57,367 nucleotides of DNA from assembly GCA_913020555.1 (NCBI GenBank), contig CAJWAC010000004.1, forward strand, positions 1-57,367, in the 5' to 3' direction. Positions 26,188-36,175 of the stretch are shown piece after piece. This DNA comes from an uncultured Polaribacter sp. Lineage in GTDB: Bacteria > Bacteroidota > Bacteroidia > Flavobacteriales > Flavobacteriaceae. The notes under the pieces were generated by a model. That model did not search any database. It worked only from the letters and a program-made list of their open reading frames with translations, and had not been told where the DNA came from. The position numbers and the translations under genes are program-made. Positions within the stretch are counted from its first letter, which is position 1. Each line of letters opens with the position of its first letter.

Positions 26188-27529
26188 AATCACCAGTCTA
26201 TTTTTAGAAAACCTTTCAGCGCTAATCAATTCTAAGAATGATCTTGAAATTACAAAGTTGTTTAACGAGGTGCACTATGCAGATATTGCAGAGGTTTTAG
26301 ATGAAGTTAGTTTTGATGAAGCTATTTATATTATTAAACTATTAGATAGCGAAAAAACATCTGAAATTCTAACAGAATTAGAGGATGATATCCGTGAAAA
26401 AATTCTTGAAAATTTATCAGCAAAAGAAATTGCAGAAGAGGTTGAAGAAATGGACTCTGATGATGCTGCAGATATTATTGGAGAACTTTCTGATGAACGC
26501 CAAACAAAAGTTATTAATGCTTTAGAAGATGATGAATTAGCTGCAGATATTAAAGAACTTCTTTCTTATGATGAGGAAACTGCAGGTGCCTTAATGGCTA
26601 AAGAACTTGTAAAAGTTTATGAAACTTGGACAGTGGCTGGTTGTATGCGCAGAATTAGAGGCCAAGCAAAAGATGTTACGAGAGTGCACTCTATTTATGT
26701 AGTTGATAAAGAAGATAAATTAGTAGGCCGTTTGTCTTTAAAAGATTTAATTATTGCAAAATCAGATCAAAAAATTGCAGAGATCTCTAAGTCTAAGGTT
26801 GATTATGTTAATGTAAATGAAGATGATGAAGAGATTGCAAAAATAATGGCAAAATATGATTTAGAAGCAATTCCTGTGGTAGATGATAACAATGTTTTAG
26901 TGGGTAGAATTACCATTGACGATATTGTAGATGTTTTAAAAGAAGAAGCTGAAAGAGATTACCAAATGGCTGCAGGTTTAACCCAAGATGTAGATTCTGA
27001 TGATAGTATTTTACAGTTAACAAGAGCGCGTTTGCCTTGGTTATTCTTAGGTTTGGTTGGAGGAATTGGAGCCTTTTTAATAATGAGTATTTTTGAGCAC
27101 TCTTTTAAAGAAAGTGCATTTGTACTCTTCTTATTTACGCCTTTAGTTGCAGCAATGGCAGGAAATGTTGGCGTACAATCCTCAGCAATTATTGTACAAG
27201 GTTTGGCAAATGATGACGTAAAAGGAAGCATTAATAAAAGATTAATTAAAGAAATGTTCTTGGCAGCATTAAACGGCATAATTCTAGCTTTATTTTTATT
27301 ACTATTTGTATGGGTTTATGAAGGTCAAATTTTAACAGCCTTAGCAATTTCAGTTTCTTTAGTAGCCGTTATAATTGTAGCTGGCTTAATAGGAACTTTT
27401 GTTCCTTTATTTTTAAATAAAAGAGGTATTGATCCTGCAATTGCCACTGGTCCTTTTATTACAACTTCTAATGATATTTTTGGAATTTTAATTTACTTTT
27501 TGATTGCAAAAATGATTCTAGGAATTTAA
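26177..27529 (+). CDS. mgtE: Magnesium transporter MgtE
   Basis: 450 residues. Domain order: an N-terminal superhelical MgtE_N domain with acidic repeats (~1-130, [18 protein letters not shown]), two CBS domains (~130-255, each with Asp-rich ligand loops), then five membrane helices (~285-450) with the pore segment NVGVQSSAI and [12 protein letters not shown]. This is a gated Mg2+ channel closed by Mg2+ binding to the cytosolic domains. No magnesium riboswitch is visible upstream; the gene overlaps rsmA instead and is followed after 15 nt by the RluA-family gene. Confidence 0.96.
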   Translation: MAFEITSLFLENLSALINSKNDLEITKLFNEVHYADIAEVLDEVSFDEAIYIIKLLDSEKTSEILTELEDDIREKILENLSAKEIAEEVEEMDSDDAADIIGELSDERQTKVINALEDDELAADIKELLSYDEETAGALMAKELVKVYETWTVAGCMRRIRGQAKDVTRVHSIYVVDKEDKLVGRLSLKDLIIAKSDQKIAEISKSKVDYVNVNEDDEEIAKIMAKYDLEAIPVVDDNNVLVGRITIDDIVDVLKEEAERDYQMAAGLTQDVDSDDSILQLTRARLPWLFLGLVGGIGAFLIMSIFEHSFKESAFVLFLFTPLVAAMAGNVGVQSSAIIVQGLANDDVKGSINKRLIKEMFLAALNGIILALFLLLFVWVYEGQILTALAISVSLVAVIIVAGLIGTFVPLFLNKRGIDPAIATGPFITTSNDIFGILIYFLIAKMILGI

Positions 27530-27544
27530 TTTTCTATATTAATC

Positions 27545-29221
27545 ATGGAGTCAATTCATTTTCAATACTTTAAAACAGATATTTCTGAGGTACAACTTCC
27601 TAAAAAATTTACATTCCCTTTTTATTACGAACCACATTTGTTAGCAAAAATTGCTAGTAACGAAATTCAAGAATACTTAGAGAGTCAGAAAGATTTTAAC
27701 CATGATTTTGGCTTGGAAGAAGGTCATTCAGACTCAGCTATTGGTAAAATGTTTGGAATTTTAGTAGTTAAAAATACTGAAAATAAATTAGGCTATTTAG
27801 CTGCTTTTTCAGGAAAATTAGATGATAAAAGTTTACCTAAAAAGTTTGTACCACCTGTTTTTAACATGAGAACTGAAGGAAGTTTTTATACTAAAGGTGA
27901 AGCTGAAATTGATGAAATTAATAGTGGTCTGAGCGCTATTATACACAATGATAATTATCGGGATTTAAAAGGTGAATTTCAACAAATAACGCTCGAAATT
28001 AATACCGATTTAGAAGTTCAGAGAAAAAAGATGAAAGTATCTAAAAAAAATCGAAAGCTTCAAAAGAAAAGTGCAGCGCTTACTTTTAATGAAATCGATT
28101 TTAAAAATCTTACAGAAAAACTAAAGCAAGAAAGTTATAATGAACAGTTTTTTTATAAAGAACTACAAGAATACTATCAAATTAAACTTAACAAAGTTGC
28201 TCAGAACTTGAAAATCTATAATGACAAAATTGATCTTTTAAAAAAGCAGCGTAAAGAAAAATCAAATTATTTACAGGAAACGTTATTTAGCAAATATGCC
28301 TTTTTAAATCAACAAAAAGAGTTGAAAAACTTATTGGATATTTTTAATAATCCTACTGTAAAACCTCCAGCTGGTTCAGGTGAATGTGCTGCTCCTAAAT
28401 TATTACAATATGCTTTTGCAAATGATCTAAAACCCATAACTCTAGCTGAGTTTTGGTGGGGAATTTCACCTAAATCAGCCATAAGAAAGCATAAAAATTA
28501 TTATCCTACTTGTCAAAGCAGATGCAAACCTATTTTAACACACATGTTAAAAGGTATTAAAATGGATGATAATCTGTTATTAGAAAATTTATCAGAAAAA
28601 CAAGAATTAAAAATTATTTTTGAAGACGATACAATTGTCATAATCAACAAACCTGCTGAATTTTTATCTGTTCCTGGTAAAGAAATTAGAGATTCGGTTT
28701 ACACTAGAATTAAAGCAAAATATCCCAAAGCTACTGGCCCGTTAATTGTGCATAGATTAGATATGTCTACTTCAGGTATTTTAGTTTTAACGAAAACCAA
28801 AGAAGCTAATAAAATCTTACAAAGTCAATTTATAAAAAGAACCGTTAAAAAGCGATATGTTGCCTTATTAGATGGAGAATTACATACAGAAAAAGGTAAT
28901 ATTCAATTGCCTTTGCGTGTTGATTTAGATGACAGACCCAAACAATTGGTAGATTTTACTTACGGTAAAAATGCTGAAACAAATTGGGAAATCATTCGTA
29001 AAGAAAATGGTAAAACCCGAGTTTATTTTTATCCTATTACAGGAAGAACACATCAATTAAGAGTTCATGCAGCTCATAAAGATGGTTTAAATACTCCTAT
29101 TTTTGGTGATGATTTGTATGGAAAAAAAGAAAATCGTTTGCATTTACATGCAGAATTTATTGAATTTGTTCATCCATCAACAAATCAAAATATAAGTTTT
29201 AGAGTTGAAGCCGATTTTTAA
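27545..29221 (+). CDS. RluA-family pseudouridine synthase with long N-terminal extension
   Basis: 558 residues, over twice the usual RluA size. The C-terminal ~215 residues are the catalytic domain: HRLDMSTSGILVL with catalytic Asp406, TVKKRYVALLDG and ITGRTHQLRVH. The first ~340 residues are an extension with a long coiled-coil (about 150-260) followed by a Cys-containing module (GSGECAAPKLL, then EFWWG and CQSRCKPIL), which might bind metal. Long RluA-like proteins of this kind occur in several phyla. The target is probably tRNA U32 or 23S rRNA, but the exact site cannot be told. Likely co-transcribed with mgtE. Confidence 0.88.
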   Translation: MESIHFQYFKTDISEVQLPKKFTFPFYYEPHLLAKIASNEIQEYLESQKDFNHDFGLEEGHSDSAIGKMFGILVVKNTENKLGYLAAFSGKLDDKSLPKKFVPPVFNMRTEGSFYTKGEAEIDEINSGLSAIIHNDNYRDLKGEFQQITLEINTDLEVQRKKMKVSKKNRKLQKKSAALTFNEIDFKNLTEKLKQESYNEQFFYKELQEYYQIKLNKVAQNLKIYNDKIDLLKKQRKEKSNYLQETLFSKYAFLNQQKELKNLLDIFNNPTVKPPAGSGECAAPKLLQYAFANDLKPITLAEFWWGISPKSAIRKHKNYYPTCQSRCKPILTHMLKGIKMDDNLLLENLSEKQELKIIFEDDTIVIINKPAEFLSVPGKEIRDSVYTRIKAKYPKATGPLIVHRLDMSTSGILVLTKTKEANKILQSQFIKRTVKKRYVALLDGELHTEKGNIQLPLRVDLDDRPKQLVDFTYGKNAETNWEIIRKENGKTRVYFYPITGRTHQLRVHAAHKDGLNTPIFGDDLYGKKENRLHLHAEFIEFVHPSTNQNISFRVEADF

Positions 29222-29242
29222 AGATCTCTGCATTTTTATATG

Positions 29243-29250
29243 TAATTTTG
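29243..29250 (+). promoter_or_regulatory. -7 element TAATTTTG of the Sua5/TsaC gene
   Basis: Exact TAnnTTTG match ending 10 nt before the ATG at 29260, predicting a leader of ~7 nt. Confidence 0.5.
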
Positions 29251-29259
29251 CAATGATTT

Positions 29260-30222
29260 ATGAGTATTATTTCTAAAGACATACAAAAGGCAATTTCGTT
29301 ATTAGAAAACGAAGAATTGGTAGCTATACCAACAGAAACTGTATATGGTTTGGCTGGAAATATTTTTAGTGAAAAAGCCATAAAAAATATTTTTAGCACC
29401 AAAAAAAGACCTTTTTTTAATCCATTAATTGTTCATATTTCAACTGTTGATGATTTAGAAACTATTGTATCTGAGATCCCTAAAAAAGCTAAATTATTAG
29501 CCAAAACCTTTTGGCCAGGCTCCATGACTTTAGTATTAAAAAAAAGGAATAATATTCCTGATATTATTACTGCAGGTAAAGATACTGTAGCTGTTCGTGT
29601 GCCAAATCATGCAACAACTTTAGCTCTTTTAAAGCAGTTATCTTTTCCTTTGGCTGCACCAAGTGCAAATCCTTTTAACAATATTAGCCCTACAAAACCA
29701 GAACATGTTGCACACTATTTTAAAAATGATATAAAAATGGTTTTAGATGGTGGCGCTTGCAAGAACGGAATAGAATCTACAATTATTGGTTTTGAAAATG
29801 ATGAACCTATTATATACAGATTGGGAGCTTTAGCTCTAGAAGAAATTGAAACTGTTATTGGTAAAGTGTTAGTAAAAAATAAAAAGGAAGAAAGACCTGA
29901 TGCTCCAGGAATGTTAAAGAAACATTATTCTCCATTAACTACTACCATTTTAACTGATGATATTTTATCAGAGATTCAAAATAATTCTACTAAAAAAATT
30001 GGAGTTTTAACTTTAAATACTAGTTTTAAAAATGAAAAAATTACATCTGAGATTATCTTATCAGAAACTAACAATTTAAAAGAAGCAACTTCAAAATTGT
30101 ATGATGCCTTACATCAATTAGATCATCAAAATTTAGATGTTATTCTAGTTGAAAAAATGCCTGATTTTGGATTAGGAAAATCTATGAACGATCGTTTGCA
30201 AAGAGCGGCTTTTGATAATTAG
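29260..30222 (+). CDS. L-threonylcarbamoyladenylate synthase (Sua5 type)
   Basis: 320 residues: a YrdC domain (~1-190) and a C-terminal Sua5 domain (~200-320). The synthase makes threonylcarbamoyl-AMP from Thr, bicarbonate and ATP for the t6A37 modification of ANN-decoding tRNAs. Seen motifs: PTETVYGLAGN, KKRPFFNPLIVHI, the substrate-binding PSANPFNNISPT, and ESTIIGF. The C-terminus LGKSMNDRLQRAAF is typical of Sua5. The two-domain form is the Sua5 (TsaC2) type rather than the short E. coli TsaC. Confidence 0.93.
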   Translation: MSIISKDIQKAISLLENEELVAIPTETVYGLAGNIFSEKAIKNIFSTKKRPFFNPLIVHISTVDDLETIVSEIPKKAKLLAKTFWPGSMTLVLKKRNNIPDIITAGKDTVAVRVPNHATTLALLKQLSFPLAAPSANPFNNISPTKPEHVAHYFKNDIKMVLDGGACKNGIESTIIGFENDEPIIYRLGALALEEIETVIGKVLVKNKKEERPDAPGMLKKHYSPLTTTILTDDILSEIQNNSTKKIGVLTLNTSFKNEKITSEIILSETNNLKEATSKLYDALHQLDHQNLDVILVEKMPDFGLGKSMNDRLQRAAFDN

Positions 30223-30313
30223 TTGTTTATTTTCTTCCTTAAAAAGGAAAAATAAGAAAGATTTGGAAATTGCTTTTTATCCAAATTCGTATCTAAAATA
30301 TCAGGTAAAAAAC

Positions 30314-32119
30314 CTACTTTCCCTGTAACTCCGCAGCTTTCTTTTCTAACTCTGCTTGAAATTCCTCCATAACTGGTTTCACCGTACTTTCTGGAATATC
30401 AGATACTTTAATATACATTAAACCATCAACTGCATTATTAAATTTAGGGTCTACATTAAAGGCTACCAAACGAGCATTTTGTTTCACATATTTTTTAATT
30501 AAAACAGGAATTCTTAATGCTCCAGGCTCAATTTCATCAATAATCTTATCAAACTTTTGTAAATCTGCTTTAGTGGCATCAAATACAAAATCTTTATCTC
30601 CATCTTTTAATTTTACTTTGTATTCCTTTTTTGGTTGAATATATTGTGCAATATAAGGATCGTAATAATGTGATTTCATAAACTCAATCATTAGCGACTT
30701 GGAAAATTCAGAAAACTGATTGCTAATAGAAACACCTCCCATTAAATATTTATGCTCTGGATAACGCAAAGTTACATGCACAATTCCTTTCCATAATAAA
30801 AATAAAGGCATTGGCTTTTGTTGATATTCTTTAATGATAAAAGCACGACCCATTTCTATGGTTTTAGACATCATTTGATGCAATTCTTGTTCAATTCTAA
30901 ACAAAGTATGTACATAAAATCCGTGGATGCCGTATTTTTTGTAGATCTTACTACCTAAACCCATCCTATAAGCACCTGCTAAACAGTTTTCTTGCCTATC
31001 CCACAAGAACATATGATAATAATATTTGTCGTACTTATCTAAATCTATGGCTTTATTTGTGCCTTCACCAACATCTCTAAAAGTAATTTCTCTTAATCTA
31101 CCAATCTCATGCAATACATTAGGAATCTGTTTTGCATTTGCAAAAAAAACTTCATAGTTTTTACTTTCTAGCAAACGCCCATTATTGTCTCTCAAAAAAT
31201 CTACTTCTTTCTTAAAATAAGTCACGTTTTTTTGAGCAGTAATTTTCTTAGCTGGCTTTTTAATTTTTATTTTTTCAGTGGATATAATCTTCTTCTTTTT
31301 CGCAAAAGGATTTGCCAACATATAGGTTTTCTTTCTAATAAATTCACCAAAAGAAGAAATATCAGTGAACTCATTTTGATCTTTAACAGAAATCGGTTTT
31401 CCTATTCTAACTTTTATCACTTTACCTTCTTGAGAAATTACCTCTGACGGTAATTTTGCTGTTCTTAAGGTGTCTGAAATTTTAGATAATATATAAAATA
31501 AGCGACTATTTTTAGCATGAAAATAAATGGGAATTACAGGAACATTTGCCTTTTTTATAAAACGTACAGCACTTTCCTCCCAAGGTTTATCTACATTTAA
31601 TTTACCATCTTTATAAGTTGAAACTTCTCCTGCAGGAAAAATACCTAAAGGTTTACCATCTCTAATATGTAATAATGCGTTTTTTATTCCCGCAACACTA
31701 GATTTTACATCTTTCCTATTTTCAAAAGGATTTACAGGCATTACGTATGGCTTTAATGGCTCAATTCTATGCAGTAAAAAGTTAGCAATAATTTTATAAT
31801 CTGCTCTTTTTTCTAGCAATAGTTTCAATAATAAAACACCATCTACTCCTCCTAAAGGATGATTGGAAATTGTAATAAACGGACCGTCTTTAGGAATTCT
31901 TTTTAAATCTTCTTCAGGTATATCAAACTGAATATTGCAATCGTCTAAAACTCCATTTAAAAAATCTAAGTCTGATTTTTCTTTGTTTCTGTTATAAATT
32001 CTGTTGAGCACAGAAATGCGTAAAACTCTAATAAGTAACCAACCCACAAAAGTTCCAAGAAAGCCAAATTTTTCTAAACCAATTACTTGTGATATTTCTT
32101 TTGATGTTACTAATGCCAT
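30314..32119 (-). CDS. Two-domain acyltransferase, OlsF/GlsF-like (aminolipid synthesis)
   Basis: 601 residues. The N-terminal ~270 residues are a PlsC-like lysophospholipid acyltransferase: SNHPLGGVDG near residue 85 (five residues between His and Asp) and FPAGEVS. After a short linker, the C-terminal ~280 residues are a GNAT-type N-acyltransferase as in OlsB/hemolysin-like proteins (NVLHEIGRLREITFRDVGEGTN, GAYRMGLG, MGRAFI). This N- plus O-acyltransferase order is that of OlsF/GlsF proteins, which build ornithine or glycine lipids from an amino acid and acyl-ACP. Flavobacteria are known to make such lipids, so this is a good but unproven assignment. Minus-strand -7 element TATGTTTG at 32142-32149. 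Confidence 0.82.
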   Translation of the reverse strand: MALVTSKEISQVIGLEKFGFLGTFVGWLLIRVLRISVLNRIYNRNKEKSDLDFLNGVLDDCNIQFDIPEEDLKRIPKDGPFITISNHPLGGVDGVLLLKLLLEKRADYKIIANFLLHRIEPLKPYVMPVNPFENRKDVKSSVAGIKNALLHIRDGKPLGIFPAGEVSTYKDGKLNVDKPWEESAVRFIKKANVPVIPIYFHAKNSRLFYILSKISDTLRTAKLPSEVISQEGKVIKVRIGKPISVKDQNEFTDISSFGEFIRKKTYMLANPFAKKKKIISTEKIKIKKPAKKITAQKNVTYFKKEVDFLRDNNGRLLESKNYEVFFANAKQIPNVLHEIGRLREITFRDVGEGTNKAIDLDKYDKYYYHMFLWDRQENCLAGAYRMGLGSKIYKKYGIHGFYVHTLFRIEQELHQMMSKTIEMGRAFIIKEYQQKPMPLFLLWKGIVHVTLRYPEHKYLMGGVSISNQFSEFSKSLMIEFMKSHYYDPYIAQYIQPKKEYKVKLKDGDKDFVFDATKADLQKFDKIIDEIEPGALRIPVLIKKYVKQNARLVAFNVDPKFNNAVDGLMYIKVSDIPESTVKPVMEEFQAELEKKAAELQGK

Positions 32120-32141
32120 AAATTATAAATTCACCTAAAGA

Positions 32142-32149
32142 CAAACATA
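32142..32149 (-). promoter_or_regulatory. -7 element TATGTTTG of the acyltransferase gene
   Basis: Exact TAnnTTTG match on the minus strand; leader of ~20 nt. No clear -33 TTG. Confidence 0.5.
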
Positions 32150-32175
32150 GTAAAAAAAACGAAATCGGAGTTGAT

Positions 32176-33429
32176 TTAGTTAAGATTCAAAACAATTTGT
32201 GAAGTTTCCTTGTTTACCTGTGTTAACAAAGCATTTCCTTTTTCCTTTATTGTTTTAATTGACGATTCATCGAAATGACGTACTGTGTATAAATCCACAC
32301 CTTTTTGAACTTCAATCTTAAATTGTGTTTTTAATTCGTCATAAAAAGCATCAAACTTATTAAACTTATTATCAATACAAACGGAAAAACTAATGGCTGA
32401 ATTTTGAATTAAGTTTACCTTTAGTTGGTAATCGTGTAATTTCTGAAAAATAAAACTGATATTATTTTCTACCATAAAAGAAAAATCTAAAGCAGAAATT
32501 GATACTAAAATCTGATTTTTCTTTACAATGTAACAAGGAATGTAAGGCACTAATCTTGAGCCCTTAGATACTTTAGTTCCTGTTTCTTTTGGGTTCATAA
32601 AAGAGCGCACTAATAATGGAATTTCTTTTCTTTCTAGAGGTTGCAATGTTTTTGGGTGAATTACAGAAGCTCCATAAAAAGCCATTTCAATTGCTTCTTC
32701 ATAAGAAATTTGTTCTAACAAAGTGGTTTCAGAAAAAACTCTAGGATCTGCGTTTAAAACTCCAGGAACGTCTTTCCAAATAGTTACACTTTCTGCATCT
32801 AAACAATATGCAAAAATACCCGCTGTATAATCTGAACCTTCTCTACCCAAAGTTGTAGTATTCTCAGTATCATTGGCAGCAATAAAACCTTGAGTTATAT
32901 TAATTTTAGTAGTATCTACTTTTTTAGTGATGAGTTCTTGGGTTAAATTCCAATCTACTTTAGCATCTCTGTAACTACTGTCGGTTTTCACGTAGTTTCT
33001 AACATCAAACCAAATATTTTCTTGACTAATTTTGTCTAAATAAGCACTCACTATTTTGGTTGATAATAATTCTCCAAAACATATGATTTGGTCATAAACA
33101 TAATTGAACCTTCTTGAAGTATTTCTGGATAAAAACCAGCCTAATTCACCAAAAAGAATATCAATTTTTTTATAAATTTCATCGTTTTTATCAAACAAAG
33201 AATTCATAATATTTTTATGAAATTCTTCTATAAAAGTCAATTTTTCAGGTAAATCGTCAGATTTATTGTAGTAAGCGTCTATGACATCTTCAAATGCATT
33301 TGTCATTTTTCCCATTGCAGAAATAACAACTAATGTATCTTTTGCACCTTCATTTTTAATAATTGAAGCTACATTTTTAACACTTTCTGCATCTTTTACA
33401 GATGCTCCACCAAATTTAAAAATCTTCAT
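32176..33429 (-). CDS. Aspartate kinase
   Basis: 417 residues. It phosphorylates aspartate as the first step towards Lys, Thr, Met and diaminopimelate. The N-terminus KFGGASV is the kinase signature (usually KFGGTSV), GREGSDY with TTTL before it forms the Asp-binding region, and the C-terminal ~120 residues look like paired ACT domains for feedback control. The length fits a monofunctional enzyme, without a homoserine dehydrogenase domain. The ATG at 33429 is chosen, since MKIFKFGGAS is the family start and the eight codons upstream add nothing conserved. It lies 63 nt downstream of moeA, at the end of a minus-strand run, and I see no promoter of its own. Confidence 0.9.
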   Translation of the reverse strand: MKIFKFGGASVKDAESVKNVASIIKNEGAKDTLVVISAMGKMTNAFEDVIDAYYNKSDDLPEKLTFIEEFHKNIMNSLFDKNDEIYKKIDILFGELGWFLSRNTSRRFNYVYDQIICFGELLSTKIVSAYLDKISQENIWFDVRNYVKTDSSYRDAKVDWNLTQELITKKVDTTKINITQGFIAANDTENTTTLGREGSDYTAGIFAYCLDAESVTIWKDVPGVLNADPRVFSETTLLEQISYEEAIEMAFYGASVIHPKTLQPLERKEIPLLVRSFMNPKETGTKVSKGSRLVPYIPCYIVKKNQILVSISALDFSFMVENNISFIFQKLHDYQLKVNLIQNSAISFSVCIDNKFNKFDAFYDELKTQFKIEVQKGVDLYTVRHFDESSIKTIKEKGNALLTQVNKETSQIVLNLN

Positions 33430-33492
33430 TTTGTACTTATTTATTGATAACATAAATTCTTAATGCATCTTAAAATAAGAGTTATAAAGAAT

Positions 33493-34731
33493 TCAATTTC
33501 TGTATCTTAAAACAGAATAAACTTCACCTTTTTTAAAGTGAATTTTATTATTTGGCAACTGTATAAATGCATCAGAATTTACCAAACTTGCCAAATCTCC
33601 AGAACCATTTCCTTTTACAGGATAAGCCACCAAATTGCCAGCTTCAGAAGCTAATTTTACTTGCAAAAAGTAAACCAAATTCGGTTTAAAAGAAACATCT
33701 TCTCCTAAAATTGCGGTAATTTCATTTTGATTACACTGCACTGATTTTTGATACCAGGGGTAAAAATACGCCAAACAATTAACAAAAGTAGAGATTGGGT
33801 TTCCTGGAAAAGCAAAAATAACAGCTTGTTCTTTAATGTTATTTTTTTCAATTTTATTGAAATTGTTGTCATTTTCTGTTTTAGTACCAAACCAAAATGG
33901 TTTACCAGGCCTTTGCGCAACTTTATGAAATAGCTTTTCTACACCTAATTCCTCCAAAACTTCTGGCAAAAAATCATATTTTCCTTTACTTACGGCTCCG
34001 CTAAATAAAAGTACATCATAGTCTTTTAAATAGGTTGAAATTTTTTGTTTTAAGATAGGTTTATCGTCTGTAATATGAGCAGTTTCAGCAGAAATGTTGA
34101 GTTTTTCTAACAAAGAAACTAAACTAAATACATTACTTCTTCTAATTTGATGTTCTAACGGAATCTCATCAACACCAACTAATTCATCTCCTGTAGAAAC
34201 AATGATTACCTTAGGTTGTTTGGCAACTTTTACAATTGATTTTCCAACAGTAGCTATAACTCCAATTTCTGCTGCTGATATTTTTTTATTTAGATGAACT
34301 AAAACATCTCCAGCTTTTTTGTCCTTTCCTTTTTTATGAATATTCTGAAAGTCTATTATTTCATGAATCTGGATTTTTGCTACCCCATTTTCAATGATAA
34401 CATCTTCATATCTTATCACTGCATTTGTGTGATTTGGCAATACAGCACCTGTCATTACCTCAATACAATTATTTGAGTTTTTTAAACTGATTTGCTTGCT
34501 TCCTGCAGCTTGTATTCCTTCAATCTTAAAAGAATTTTGACCTTCTTTAAATTTCTCTAAATCAATTGCGATACCATCCATAGAAACTCTATTGAAAGGC
34601 GGAAAATCTCTATCCGCAAGAATTTCTTCCTTTAAAATTCTACCCACAGATTTTATAAATGGAATTTCTTCAACTCCAAAATCTTGTGTTGCATTTAAAA
34701 TGATATTTTTTGCTTCTTTTTCTGATATCAT
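33493..34731 (-). CDS. moeA: Molybdopterin molybdotransferase
   Basis: 412 residues with the MoeA four-domain layout. It inserts molybdate into adenylylated molybdopterin. Seen: the N-terminal linker DFPPFNRVSMDGIAI, the middle MoCF domain (VIIVSTGDEL, LLFSGAVSKGKYD, KPGKPFWFG) and FAFPGNPISTFVNC. It starts 34 nt after moaA stops, so both belong to one transcript. No moaC, moaE, moaD or mogA gene is in the window. Confidence 0.94.
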   Translation of the reverse strand: MISEKEAKNIILNATQDFGVEEIPFIKSVGRILKEEILADRDFPPFNRVSMDGIAIDLEKFKEGQNSFKIEGIQAAGSKQISLKNSNNCIEVMTGAVLPNHTNAVIRYEDVIIENGVAKIQIHEIIDFQNIHKKGKDKKAGDVLVHLNKKISAAEIGVIATVGKSIVKVAKQPKVIIVSTGDELVGVDEIPLEHQIRRSNVFSLVSLLEKLNISAETAHITDDKPILKQKISTYLKDYDVLLFSGAVSKGKYDFLPEVLEELGVEKLFHKVAQRPGKPFWFGTKTENDNNFNKIEKNNIKEQAVIFAFPGNPISTFVNCLAYFYPWYQKSVQCNQNEITAILGEDVSFKPNLVYFLQVKLASEAGNLVAYPVKGNGSGDLASLVNSDAFIQLPNNKIHFKKGEVYSVLRYRN

Positions 34732-34765
34732 TAATAATATATAATTTTTAATTGTTTAAGATTTC

Positions 34766-35758
34766 CTATCCTCCAATAGTACTCATACTTTCAGAAACAG
34801 TTCCTTTTTTACGATTTGCTTCCGCTATAAATCCATTTTCTGGTTTATCTTTTACCAAACTTAAAAAAAGTTCTTTTAAATCTTCATTTGAAGCTCCGTT
34901 TCTTATAAAATCACGCAAATTAAAAACACCATCATCAAACAAACAGTTTTTAAAAGTTCCTGTTGATGTTATTCGAATTCGATTACAATCGTTACAAATA
35001 GTTCTTGTAAATGCAGGAATTATTCCAAATGTTCCTAAATGATTTTTTACTTTATAATTTCTAGATGTTGATGATTTTTCTGACTGAATTTCATCAACAT
35101 GAAAAACAGTTTTTACTTCTTCCAAAATCTTATTTAATGTCCAGTTCTTTTCCATTTTACGCTGTCCTTTTCCATTAAACGGCATTTCTTCAATAAAGCG
35201 AACAACAACATTTTTATCTTTTGTTAATCTCACAAAATCAACAATTTCATCAGTATTAAAACCTGATTGTACAACTACATTAAGTTTAAGATTTAAACTA
35301 CTTTTTTCTAGTAATTCAAATGTTTTATACACTTCAGGAAAAACATCTCTTCTCGTAATTTTTGCAAACTTATCTTGCTGCAAACTATCAATACTTAAAT
35401 TAATATTTTTTACTTTTTTGAGCTTTTCAATTTTATTGATATGACGCGAAATTAAAGCACCATTTGTTGTTATATTAATAGTGTCTAATAAATCGTTGTA
35501 AGAGAGCATTTCTAAGAAACTCACAAAATCTTTTCTTACAAAAGGCTCTCCACCCGTTAAACGCACCTTGTTAACACCCAATTCTGTTAACACACGAATT
35601 AAGCGATACATTTCTTTAAAAGTGAGCAACTCTTTTCTTGGAACAATATCTATTCCATGAGCTGGCATACAATATTGGCAGCGCAAATTACAGCGGTCTG
35701 TAACTGCCAATCGCACATATTCTATTTGTCTACCAAAACTGTCTTTTAATTTACTCAT
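34766..35758 (-). CDS. moaA: GTP 3',8-cyclase
   Basis: 330 residues. Radical SAM enzyme that starts molybdenum cofactor synthesis by converting GTP to 3',8-cyclo-7,8-dihydroGTP. The N-terminal cluster is CNLRCQYC (C23, C27, C30), binding the SAM-coordinating 4Fe-4S; the C-terminal cluster uses CNDC (C255, C258) and C272. LTGGEPFVRKDF is the GGEP motif and the chain ends in STIGG, the essential C-terminal Gly-Gly. It abuts the YeeE-type half gene upstream (its ATG immediately follows that gene's TAG). Confidence 0.96.
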   Translation of the reverse strand: MSKLKDSFGRQIEYVRLAVTDRCNLRCQYCMPAHGIDIVPRKELLTFKEMYRLIRVLTELGVNKVRLTGGEPFVRKDFVSFLEMLSYNDLLDTINITTNGALISRHINKIEKLKKVKNINLSIDSLQQDKFAKITRRDVFPEVYKTFELLEKSSLNLKLNVVVQSGFNTDEIVDFVRLTKDKNVVVRFIEEMPFNGKGQRKMEKNWTLNKILEEVKTVFHVDEIQSEKSSTSRNYKVKNHLGTFGIIPAFTRTICNDCNRIRITSTGTFKNCLFDDGVFNLRDFIRNGASNEDLKELFLSLVKDKPENGFIAEANRKKGTVSESMSTIGG

Positions 35759-36172
35759 CTAATTTGGAAGTTTCTTACTCAGTAATCCGTAAAGAAAAGT
35801 TCCCAATAACGCTCCAAAAAGAATAATTAAAGCGGGAAGCAATTTAAATCCCAAAATTATAAATACAGGAGCCGCACACGCACCTGAAATACCCCATCCT
35901 AAGCCAAATAAAGTTCCGCCAAAAATAGTTCTTATAAACCCTTTTTTCTTTGGTTTAGGTATAATTTTATTTCCTTTTATGTCCTTGATTACTTCTTTTT
36001 TAAAGAGTTGCATTATTATTGCTGATAATACAACTGCACCACCAATAACTCCAAACATGTGAAAGGATTGAAATTTAAACATTTCATAAAAACGATACCA
36101 AGAAATGGCTTGAACTTTACTTAAGACAATTGCGAAAAAAATTCCTAAAATTAAAAACTTGATGTTTTTCAT
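35759..36172 (-). CDS. YeeE/YedE-type sulfur transporter, small half
   Basis: 137 residues with about four hydrophobic segments. GLGWGISGACAAPVF contains the conserved Gly-rich loop with Cys that lines the channel of YeeE thiosulfate transporters. This is one half of a split transporter: the larger half is 3 nt upstream. The pair probably moves thiosulfate or another reduced sulfur compound across the inner membrane. Located between the larger half and moaA, with no spacer on the moaA side. Confidence 0.86.
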   Translation of the reverse strand: MKNIKFLILGIFFAIVLSKVQAISWYRFYEMFKFQSFHMFGVIGGAVVLSAIIMQLFKKEVIKDIKGNKIIPKPKKKGFIRTIFGGTLFGLGWGISGACAAPVFIILGFKLLPALIILFGALLGTFLYGLLSKKLPN

Positions 36173-36175
36173 AAT

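Noticed and set aside
30227..30256. Hairpin TTATTTTCTTCCTT / AAGGAAAAATAAG after the Sua5 gene as a terminator
   Set aside because: The stem contains a bulge and no U tract follows on either strand, so the evidence is too weak.
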